This document shows positions 1-5,362 of a DNA stretch of 8,656 nt, piece after piece. Position numbers and translations under genes: made by a program. Numbering within the stretch: the first letter of the stretch is position 1; every line of letters begins with the position of its first letter. The notes beneath the pieces were generated by a model. It did no database searches, had not been told where the DNA came from, and was given only the letters and a program-made list of their open reading frames with translations. The stretch is from Phycisphaeraceae bacterium. GTDB lineage: Bacteria > Planctomycetota > Phycisphaerae > Phycisphaerales > Phycisphaeraceae. The DNA lies in contig JADZCW010000052.1 of assembly GCA_020851395.1 (NCBI GenBank), forward strand, positions 1-8,656, written 5' to 3'.

Positions 1-521
1 ACGCCGCCGGCGCCGCTCCACTGCCTGCCGATGACCGTGGAACTCGTGGTCAGTTGCCCTGCTTGCAGGTCATAGGTTCCGGATGACCCGGTATCCCAAC
101 CGACATTCAAGCCGAATTCCGGCCTTAAGGTTCCACCGGTCTGCGTCACGGCGGCAGCGCCGTCCCTGCCCACTCTCATCACATTCGGCAGCAACTCACC
201 CCCGGCGATGGACAGCGTCATGGTCCCGCTGCCGGTGGCATCCAAGTTCACGTCGCCGAGTTCCGGGCCCAGCCCGGCGGCGCTGTAGCTAACGATCCGA
301 TCGACGGCATCCGCTTGGAGGAGCAAGACCTTGTCACCCGCCCCCGGCACCCCCGCCCCCCCCGGCCCGCCCGCCGTGGCCGACCAGTTCGCCGGATCGC
401 TCCAGTCGCCGCTACCACCGACCCAGTAGCGGTCCGCCGCCAGCGTGGACGGAGCCTGAAAGATCCAACAAGAGGCGATCATGACCAGGAACGTCGCAAG
501 CGATCGCTTCGTGAGAGGCAT
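1..521 (-). CDS. Exported beta-strand-repeat surface protein, 5' part (runs off the left edge)
   Basis: An open frame of 173 codons from ATG at 521 continues past base 1, so the C-terminus is missing. The N-terminus is a signal peptide: basic MPLTKRS, a hydrophobic stretch at residues 8-23, then STLA|AD, a plausible signal peptidase I site after residue 28. I15-C18 (IASC) also fits a lipobox, so a lipoprotein is possible. After it come RYWVGGSGDW (31-40) and DPANWS (42-47), a W-x-x-GDW...NW motif typical of exported autotransporter-like or PEP-CTERM-type proteins of Planctomycetes and Verrucomicrobia. Residues 114-173 show degenerate repeats: VGRDGAAAVTQTGGTL, then LNVGWDTGSSGTYDLQAGQL, then VIGRQWSGAGG. 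This suggests a beta-helix or beta-sandwich passenger at the cell surface. A good promoter lies at 551-579. No Shine-Dalgarno sequence is visible before the start. The ligand or role, and any PEP-CTERM or dockerin tail, cannot be judged here. Confidence 0.82.
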   Translation of the reverse strand, partial: MPLTKRSLATFLVMIASCWIFQAPSTLAADRYWVGGSGDWSDPANWSATAGGPGGAGVPGAGDKVLLLQADAVDRIVSYSAAGLGPELGDVNLDATGSGTMTLSIAGGELLPNVMRVGRDGAAAVTQTGGTLRPEFGLNVGWDTGSSGTYDLQAGQLTTSSTVIGRQWSGAGG

Positions 522-550
522 GGATGGTCCCGAAAAAGATGTGTGCCACT

Positions 551-579
551 AAAATAACCCCCCCCCTGTCCTTTGTCAA
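551..579 (-). promoter_or_regulatory. Sigma-70-like promoter of the exported protein, with a homopolymer spacer
   Basis: On the minus strand TTGACA (579-574) is a perfect -35 box. After exactly 17 bp comes TATTTT (556-551), a 4/6 match to the -10 box. Transcription would start near 544, leaving a leader of about 23 nt before the ATG at 521. The spacer contains nine consecutive G on the coding strand (C at 558-566). No plus-strand gene is nearby, so the promoter most likely serves the 521-1 gene. Confidence 0.7.
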
Positions 580-627
580 GAGAATTGGCTGCAAAAGCAG
601 CTTTCCAAATAGATAGATGCGCCACGG

Positions 628-646
628 ACCACGGATTTCCCGTGGT
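628..646 (-). terminator. Hairpin downstream of purE, possible weak terminator
   Basis: ACCACGG (628-634) and CCGTGGT (640-646) form a perfect 7-bp stem around a 5-nt loop, about 70 nt past the purE stop. On the minus strand no clean U-tract follows (next come CCGTGGCGCATCTATC), so Rho-independent termination is uncertain. CCACGG also occurs just outside the stem at 622-627, which gives an alternative pairing. The hairpin sits between purE and the next promoter, where a terminator is expected. Confidence 0.35.
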
Positions 647-676
647 GCCCCGCGCCGCGATCCGCCCGTGATATGA

Positions 677-697
677 CCTGGCGTCCCACCGCCTAGG
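677..697 (-). other. Bulged hairpin just after purE
   Basis: CCTGGCG (677-683) pairs with CGCC-T-AGG (690-697): seven base pairs, a one-base bulge at 694 and a 6-nt loop. It begins about 20 nt after the purE stop. It could be a 3'-end processing or termination element together with the hairpin at 628-646, but it lacks a U-tract. Apart from these hairpins and the promoter, nothing else is seen in 522-717. Confidence 0.25.
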
Positions 698-717
698 GTG
701 TTCGCGCCCCAGCCCCC

Positions 718-1212
718 CTAGATCACCGAATCCGCCACCACCTTCTGCGTCTGCTTCTGCCGGAACTCCTCAAGCTTCCGCATCAGCTCCGGCCGCGACA
801 GCGCCAGGATGCTCACCGCCAACAGCGCCGCGTTCTTCGCCCCCGCCTCCCCGATCGCCAGCGTGCCCACCGGGATCCCCCCCGGCATCTGCACGATCGA
901 CAGCAGCGAATCCAGCCCATTAAGCGACTTGCCCATGATCGGCACGCCCAGCACCGGCAGGGGGGTCATCGCCGCCACCACGCCAGGCAGATGCGCCGCC
1001 CCGCCCGCCGCCGCGATCAGCACCTGCAGCCCACGCTTCTGTGCCGACCCCACGTACTCCGCCAGCGCCGCCGGCGCCCTATGAGCCGACAGCGCCCGCT
1101 TCTCGTGCGCCACGCCGAATTGCTCAAGCACCTCAAACGCCGACCGCATCGTCTCGAGGTCCGAACGCGACCCCATCAGAATCCCTACAAGCGGAGTATT
1201 CTCAGCAGCCAT
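718..1212 (-). CDS. purE: N5-carboxyaminoimidazole ribonucleotide mutase, PurE (class I)
   Basis: PurE rearranges N5-CAIR to CAIR in cytoplasmic de novo purine synthesis, usually after PurK. The 164-residue product has the full family length and signatures: LVGILMGSRSDL (8-19, phosphate and nucleotide binding), ALSAHRAP (40-47) with the expected catalytic His44, AAAGGAAHLPG, and the segment GVPIMGKSLNGLDSLLSIVQ followed by MPGGIPVGTLAIG. ATG at 1212 is chosen because GGAG (1222-1219) lies 6 nt upstream. An in-frame TTG at 1224 would overlap that Shine-Dalgarno sequence and is unlikely. The gap to the kinase is 98 bp and holds a possible promoter (1293-1322) and a G/C homopolymer, so purE may be transcribed separately as well as by read-through. 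No purK is in the window. Class I (mutase) rather than class II (carboxylase) is inferred from overall similarity. Confidence 0.95.
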   Translation of the reverse strand: MAAENTPLVGILMGSRSDLETMRSAFEVLEQFGVAHEKRALSAHRAPAALAEYVGSAQKRGLQVLIAAAGGAAHLPGVVAAMTPLPVLGVPIMGKSLNGLDSLLSIVQMPGGIPVGTLAIGEAGAKNAALLAVSILALSRPELMRKLEEFRQKQTQKVVADSVI

Positions 1213-1292
1213 TGTTTTCTCCAAGTAGTGAACCTCCGCCCGACCTTTCCTGGACCGGGCGTCCCTCCCGGGGGGGGGGCGGGGGCGCGAGC

Positions 1293-1322
1293 ATCATAAA
1301 CAAAGAACGCCTACCGAGTCAC
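1293..1322 (-). promoter_or_regulatory. Possible promoter for purE
   Basis: On the minus strand GTGACT (1322-1317, 4/6 match to -35) precedes TATGAT (1298-1293, 5/6 match to -10) with an 18-bp spacer. The -35 box overlaps the 3' end of the kinase gene. The leader would be about 75 nt. It would contain a ten-base homopolymer (G at 1270-1279 on the plus strand) and a 6-bp hairpin (CGCCCG 1237-1242 with CGGGCG 1256-1261) ahead of the purE ribosome-binding site. Moderate match only. Confidence 0.35.
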
Positions 1323-2714
1323 GACAAGAAAGTCGCGATATCCCCGGAAGTCCGGCTCAATCCTCCGCGACGCCACCTTCAGTTTCTCTCGTCCCTCCCG
1401 CGCATCCCGCCACCACCCCGCCCCGATCCCCCCGATCACCGCCGCCCCCAGCGCCGCCGCATCTGCCGCCCCCGGGATCACCACCGGTCGCCCCAGGATC
1501 GACGCCGCGATCGACGCCCACAGCGTGCTCTTGGCCGACCCACCCATCATCACGATCTGACCCGCCGCGCTCCCCTGCGCCTCGACCTTCCCCAGCCACC
1601 CCCGCGCCTCGACGCACATCCCCTCCATCACCGCCCGACACATATCCCCTCGCCGATGGTCCAGCCGCCAGTTCGACCACCCCGCCTCGCGCTTGCCTCC
1701 CACGCACGGATGGAATCGCAATCCTTTCGCCCCCGCGCCCGACGCAGCCGCCTCCTTCTCCGCCTCCGCCAGATTCGCCAGCCCCGTCAGCCCGACGACC
1801 TGGTCGTAGTACCCATTCCCCGCCAACAGCGCGCCCAGCGTCCCCCAGCCCCCCGTCACCGCCGGCGCGCTGAACAGACTCAATCCCTTGACACGCCCGA
1901 TGTCCCCCGTCATCGCCATCAGCACCCACGCCGTCCCCGTCGACAGCATCACCTGCCCCGCCTCCGTCACGCCCCCGCCCAGCGCCGCGCAATGCTGATC
2001 ATGCATCGGCGTCATGACCACCCCCGGAAGTTTCGCCTCCCCCAACGACCACTCTTTCACAACATCCTTCCGCAACTCCCCCAGCGCCTCCCCCGCACGC
2101 AGCAGCCGCGGCATCTTCTCTCGATTGACACCCGCGATCCCCATCAGCTCCCCATCCCACGCCTGCCTGTGGATGTTGAGCAACCCCGTCATTGCCCCGT
2201 TCGAGCCGTCCGTCCCGCTCACCCCCGTCATCCACCGCGAGCACCAGTCATCCACGAACGAGATCCGCGCCGCCCGCTCCAGATCCCCGGGCTTATTCTC
2301 ACCAAGCCACCGCAAGAGCGGCGGGCACAAACCCGCGTCCCTCCGCCCGCTACGCTCAGCGAAAAATTCCTGCCCCCGCTCCTCCACTAGCCGCGCCCCG
2401 ATCTCCTTCGCCCGCCCATCCATCCACGAATAGATCGGCCCGATCGGCTGATCGTTCTCATCCAGCAGAATCAGCGCCCCCGCCTGCGTCGAAAGCCCCA
2501 CCCCCGCGATCGCCTTCCCGCCCGCCACCTCTGCCACCGCTTTACCGATCGCCCGCCGCAATTCCGCCGGGTCCTGCTCGAACCACCCGCCCCGCGGGCT
2601 GGCCAACCCATAGTTGACCGCCGACGTCCTTCCGGGGGCGGGGGCGCCGTGCTCGTCGAGCACCACCGCCTTGATCGCCGTCGTCCCGATATCAATGCCT
2701 AGCACACCGCTCAA
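1311..2714 (-). CDS. FGGY-family carbohydrate kinase (xylulokinase-like)
   Basis: This enzyme phosphorylates a ketose or polyol with ATP in the cytoplasm. The product is 467 residues, near the usual 480-510 for xylulokinase. Visible signatures are VLGIDIGTTAIKAVV at the N-terminus (ATP phosphate loop 1), SWMDGRA (96-102), HDQHCAALGGG with the likely catalytic Asp239, STGTAWVLMA (258-267, phosphate loop 2), and MMGGSAKSTLWASI (389-402), which corresponds to the C-terminal FGGY signature. DAAALGAAVIGGIG near the C-terminus is also typical. TTG at 2714 is chosen because GGAG (2725-2722) lies 7 nt upstream and the protein then starts MSGVLGIDIG. A TTG at 2741 and a GTG at 2705 are alternatives. 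It follows the isomerase stop by only 30 bp, so the pair is almost certainly co-transcribed. The substrate is probably the ketose made by the isomerase (L-ribulose- or xylulose-like), but this is inference and xylB/araB cannot be assigned. Confidence 0.88.
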   Translation of the reverse strand: MSGVLGIDIGTTAIKAVVLDEHGAPAPGRTSAVNYGLASPRGGWFEQDPAELRRAIGKAVAEVAGGKAIAGVGLSTQAGALILLDENDQPIGPIYSWMDGRAKEIGARLVEERGQEFFAERSGRRDAGLCPPLLRWLGENKPGDLERAARISFVDDWCSRWMTGVSGTDGSNGAMTGLLNIHRQAWDGELMGIAGVNREKMPRLLRAGEALGELRKDVVKEWSLGEAKLPGVVMTPMHDQHCAALGGGVTEAGQVMLSTGTAWVLMAMTGDIGRVKGLSLFSAPAVTGGWGTLGALLAGNGYYDQVVGLTGLANLAEAEKEAAASGAGAKGLRFHPCVGGKREAGWSNWRLDHRRGDMCRAVMEGMCVEARGWLGKVEAQGSAAGQIVMMGGSAKSTLWASIAASILGRPVVIPGAADAAALGAAVIGGIGAGWWRDAREGREKLKVASRRIEPDFRGYRDFLVVTR

Positions 2715-2744
2715 GCCGCATCTCCAATCCCTGACCCCCAACCC

Positions 2745-4178
2745 CTACTCAATCACCACCACGTCCAGCCCCATCGTCGCCCCCATGTCCGCCAGCAGCT
2801 CCACGCGCTTCCCATACACCAGCGACTGGTGATGCGACCCGCCCGCCTCGCTCCACCGCCGCAGGAACGCCGGCACCCCCACCTTCGGCGTGAACTTGAA
2901 GTTCGGCATGATTAATCCGGGGGCCGGCCCCCAGTTCGTCACCTCACCCGGGGCAATGATGACCTTGAACGTCCCACCTGGCGCGATGGAGAGCGACGCC
3001 AGCGTCACCTCCCCGGGCTCCAATGCAAACGCCGTCGTCGCCGGATGCTCCGGCGTCGCCGCCAACGGGAACGGCCGCGGCGCCAAGACCGGCTTGCGAT
3101 CCTTCCTCGCCATCGCCGGATTGCACTCGCCCATGTGCGCCATGATCAGCGTGTTATCCGGGAAATCGATCGAGAAAATCTCCGTGAACGTCGCCACCCC
3201 CACCAGCTTCTGCAGCGCCGCCGTCAGCGACGCACAGCACACATCGCCCTCCCCCGCGTACCCATACCCCAGCTCCAGCAGCCGCGACGCCGCATAGAAC
3301 GGCAGCGTCGGCACCCGACCATCCTCCGACACCGTCAGGAAGTGCACCGCCATCGCCTCAAGCGCATCCTCCTGCGCGATCTGCTCGAGCGCCAGCGCCA
3401 CCCGCACCCCCGCCTCATGCTGCCCCGCCGTCATCTCCGGCGCGATCTCGTACTTGCTCTTGTTCTCCGCGATCAGCGACTCCACCTTCCGGGGGTCCGC
3501 CGCCGCCGCCAGCTCCGCGATCCGCCGCGGCTCGACCGGCACCACCTGCGGCCCGATCTTCACCGCCAAGGCCGCCTCATCCACCGCGAAGTCCCCCATC
3601 CCCGCCATCGCCCGACCCACCAGCCCCACCCGCATCCGCCGCAGGATCGACCGTCCCGCCGCCGCGAAGCACCACTCCTTCAGCGCCGCCACCGTCCCCG
3701 CATCCCTCCACGGACCCACGACAATGGGCACGCTCCGCCCCATCCGCAGCAGCACGTTCGCCAGGTCCTGCACCCCATGCACCCCATGGTTGAGCATCAG
3801 GAACTCATCCGGCATCTCCTCCCGCGACCCCGGGAAACCCGCCCGTCCCGGCCCATCAGCCGGCTGCGTGTCCAGCAGCACCACCGGCAGGCGCGTCTCG
3901 ACCAACGCCCGCGCCGTGTTCAAGCTCGGCGCGTACGTCAGCAGCACCACCACCACAATGTCGCACTTTTCAGCCTCGAACCGCGCCACCGCCGCCTCGG
4001 ACGCCTGCCGCGTCAGGCACACCCCCGACCACACCACCTCCGCCCAGTCCCAGCTCCCCGCCATCTGCCGCGCCCAGGCGTCCTGCTTCTGCCGCGGCCC
4101 CGGCCCCGCCTTCTCATACAGCTCCGGCATCAACCCCAGCAGCCCGACCTTCGGTTTCAAAAAGGGGACACTAGACAT
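2745..4178 (-). CDS. L-arabinose-isomerase-like sugar isomerase
   Basis: This is a metal-dependent aldose-ketose isomerase of the AraA/FucI fold. From ATG 4178 the product is 477 residues (E. coli AraA has 500). Family landmarks appear in order: LLTYAPSLN (80-88), a substrate-cleft segment FLMLNHGVHG (126-135), YGYAGEGD with Glu310, FTEIFSIDF with Glu333, IMAHMGECNP with His348, and GGSHHQ with His449/450. These match the four catalytic or metal ligands of AraA (E306, E333, H350, H450), so the enzyme looks active. Overall sequence is diverged from classical AraA, so the substrate may not be L-arabinose. The start is uncertain. GTG 4196, ATG 4178 and TTG 4160 are in frame, all within or at the edge of dispersed repeats, and none has an adjacent Shine-Dalgarno sequence. 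The conserved part begins at KPKVGLLGLMPELY. The kinase follows after 30 bp. Confidence 0.85.
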   Translation of the reverse strand: MSSVPFLKPKVGLLGLMPELYEKAGPGPRQKQDAWARQMAGSWDWAEVVWSGVCLTRQASEAAVARFEAEKCDIVVVVLLTYAPSLNTARALVETRLPVVLLDTQPADGPGRAGFPGSREEMPDEFLMLNHGVHGVQDLANVLLRMGRSVPIVVGPWRDAGTVAALKEWCFAAAGRSILRRMRVGLVGRAMAGMGDFAVDEAALAVKIGPQVVPVEPRRIAELAAAADPRKVESLIAENKSKYEIAPEMTAGQHEAGVRVALALEQIAQEDALEAMAVHFLTVSEDGRVPTLPFYAASRLLELGYGYAGEGDVCCASLTAALQKLVGVATFTEIFSIDFPDNTLIMAHMGECNPAMARKDRKPVLAPRPFPLAATPEHPATTAFALEPGEVTLASLSIAPGGTFKVIIAPGEVTNWGPAPGLIMPNFKFTPKVGVPAFLRRWSEAGGSHHQSLVYGKRVELLADMGATMGLDVVVIE

Positions 4179-4181
4179 TTT
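4155..4181. repeat. Direct repeat copy 1 (27 nt)
   Basis: TTTCAAAAAGGGGACACTAG continues to ACATTTT. It differs from the adjoining copy at 4179-4206 by one substitution (CTAGACA instead of CTACACA) and one fewer A, and overlaps it by three bases. On the minus strand it lies inside the 5' end of the isomerase frame and encodes SSVPFLK. Its ACATTTT end supplies the ATG at 4178. Confidence 0.85.
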
Positions 4182-4206
4182 CAAAAAAGGGGACACTACA
4201 CATTTT
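4179..4206. repeat. Repeat copy 2 (28 nt), left arm of a perfect inverted repeat
   Basis: Bases 4185-4206 (AAAAGGGGACACTACACATT plus TT) are the exact reverse complement of 4235-4256. The copy is also a near-identical direct repeat of 4155-4181. It lies between the amidohydrolase stop and the isomerase start. The sequence is unlike the surrounding GC-rich coding DNA, which suggests an inserted dispersed element. Confidence 0.9.
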
Positions 4207-4234
4207 CCGCCATCGCCTCGACCCTCTCGTACCG

Positions 4235-4256
4235 AAAATGTGTAGTGTCCCCTTTT
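4235..4256. repeat. Repeat copy 3 (22 nt), right arm of a perfect inverted repeat
   Basis: AAAATGTGTAGTGTCCCCTT plus TT pairs with 4185-4206 over 22 bp without mismatch, around a 28-nt loop (4207-4234). On the minus-strand transcript the hairpin ends in CCCCUUUUUU, so it could also act as a terminator or attenuator between the amidohydrolase and the isomerase. Related tails are expected elsewhere in the genome if it is a dispersed REP-type element. No transposase is in the window. Confidence 0.9.
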
Positions 4257-4282
4257 CTCCTTTGTAGGGGTGCCTGCTGATT

Positions 4283-5335
4283 CTACCGCGGCAGGATCCG
4301 CATCGCGTTGTTAAAGAACACATCCTCCACGTCCCCCCGGCTCAGCCCGCAAGCCTCCGCCGCCCGCCGGAACGAATCGATCTGCTGGTACAGGAAGAAC
4401 GTGTACTTATCATCCCCCGGCTCCGGCGTCCGGATCCGCCGGTCCTGCCAGTCCGCCTCGTAAATGATGTTGACGTACTCGCCCTTCTCGTCGATCCGCT
4501 TGCCCCTAAAGGCGAGAATCGGCAGGTCTGACCCATACAAAATCCGCTTCGGCCCCGCCGACTTGATCAGCGTCCGCATGATCGGCTCGCAGTCATTGGC
4601 CGAGAAGTCCCACAAGAGGTTCTCGCACTGCCCGATCCGCTTGACCGCGTCATGCCCGTCCGGCGTGTCCGTGTACGCCCGCCCGATGTGCGCCACGATG
4701 ACCTTTGCCTTGGGATACTTCTTGTTGATCGTCTCGAGCTGTGTCAGGTTGAACGGGTCCGCGATCCGCGCATCCCCGCGCGGCACGTGCAGCATCACGA
4801 TCGCCCCCCGATCGTTCGCCCACTCCAAATGCGCCTCCGGCAGCATGTCGAAGATCTTCACCTCCGCCACCGGGATCTTGTCCGGCATCAGCGGATACGG
4901 CTTAAGCCCCGCGAAATCCCCCGCCGCGAACTTCTTGTCCAGCTCCTCCACCGACCAGTACGGGTCCTCCAGCAACAGCGCCCACATCCGATCCTTCGGA
5001 TACAGCTTCAGTTGCTCCGCCAGATAAGCATTGTCCGGCTCAATCCGCGGCCGATGCGGCGACCCGAACACGCACACCCGCACGTCCTTGCCCGGGAACA
5101 TCTTGATCTGCCAGTCGAAATACTCCGCCGTCCGCAGGCTCCGCCCGTTCGTCACCCGCGTCGCCCACTCCATCTTCGCCCCCGGACGAGGGTCCGAAAG
5201 CCCCACGTGCCCGTGGATGTCGACGATCTTCTCCGGCAGAAAGTCCTTCAGCCGCTCCTGGTAGAACGGCATGTCCACTTCGTAGTAATGCCGGTTCGGT
5301 GTGAGGAAACCCTTGCGAAGGTCCGAGATACTCAT
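4283..5335 (-). CDS. Amidohydrolase-family protein (PF04909/COG2159 type)
   Basis: This is a metal-dependent TIM-barrel hydrolase or decarboxylase-like enzyme of the amidohydrolase superfamily, 350 residues and apparently complete. The metal-site pattern is visible: IVDIHGHVG (His41, His43), GLKPYP (Lys145), MLHVPRG (His183), VIVAHIGRAY (His216) and ILYGSDLP (Asp270), with the usual C-terminal FFNNAMRIL. Family members act as lactonases, decarboxylases or hydratases on small acids, so in this cluster it may open a sugar lactone or process a keto-acid. The substrate is not readable. ATG 5335 is supported by GGAG (5347-5344) 8 nt upstream. The gap to the oxidoreductase stop is 27 bp, which implies one operon. 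Downstream, the repeat hairpin at 4185-4256 separates it from the isomerase. No signal peptide is seen, so it is probably cytoplasmic. Confidence 0.85.
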   Translation of the reverse strand: MSISDLRKGFLTPNRHYYEVDMPFYQERLKDFLPEKIVDIHGHVGLSDPRPGAKMEWATRVTNGRSLRTAEYFDWQIKMFPGKDVRVCVFGSPHRPRIEPDNAYLAEQLKLYPKDRMWALLLEDPYWSVEELDKKFAAGDFAGLKPYPLMPDKIPVAEVKIFDMLPEAHLEWANDRGAIVMLHVPRGDARIADPFNLTQLETINKKYPKAKVIVAHIGRAYTDTPDGHDAVKRIGQCENLLWDFSANDCEPIMRTLIKSAGPKRILYGSDLPILAFRGKRIDEKGEYVNIIYEADWQDRRIRTPEPGDDKYTFFLYQQIDSFRRAAEACGLSRGDVEDVFFNNAMRILPR

Positions 5336-5362
5336 CGAATCATCTCCGTGTGCGAGTGCGAA

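Larger units (their letters stand above)
4176..4263 (-). promoter_or_regulatory. Possible split ribosome-binding site of the isomerase, bridged by a hairpin
   Basis: On the minus strand a strong Shine-Dalgarno sequence AAAGGAG (4263-4257) directly abuts the 5' foot of the 22-bp stem (4256-4235 with 4206-4185). After the 3' foot come TTGAAA and then ATG at 4178. In linear sequence the spacing is 78 nt, far too long. With the hairpin folded the effective spacing is 6 nt, which is optimal. T4 genes 25 and 38 are known examples of start sites with an intervening hairpin. That it works here is inference. Confidence 0.4.

Noticed and set aside
83..557. Plus-strand short frames in the first 560 bases
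   Set aside because: They are Arg-rich shadows of the exported-protein gene on the opposite strand.
412..594. Minus-strand 60-codon frame over the promoter region
   Set aside because: It is out of frame with the exported protein, which has a clear signal peptide and continues across 500 bp. The short frame would start upstream of the promoter's -10 box and has no motif.
1041..2390. Long plus-strand open frame (449 codons) opposite the kinase and purE
   Set aside because: It is Arg/Pro/His-rich with no domain, and is antisense to well-supported FGGY and PurE frames. It is the expected shadow of GC-rich third positions.
4155..4256. CRISPR array
   Set aside because: There are only three copies, one of them inverted, with no regular spacers and no cas genes.
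3045..4280. Plus-strand open frame of 411 codons reaching into the repeat cluster
   Set aside because: It is antisense to the isomerase, low-complexity, with no recognisable motif.
5336..5362. Three-codon ATG ATT CGA TGA overlapping the amidohydrolase start, and a TGATTCG direct repeat
   Set aside because: The ATG directly follows the GGAG, too close for initiation. The repeat is short enough to be chance.
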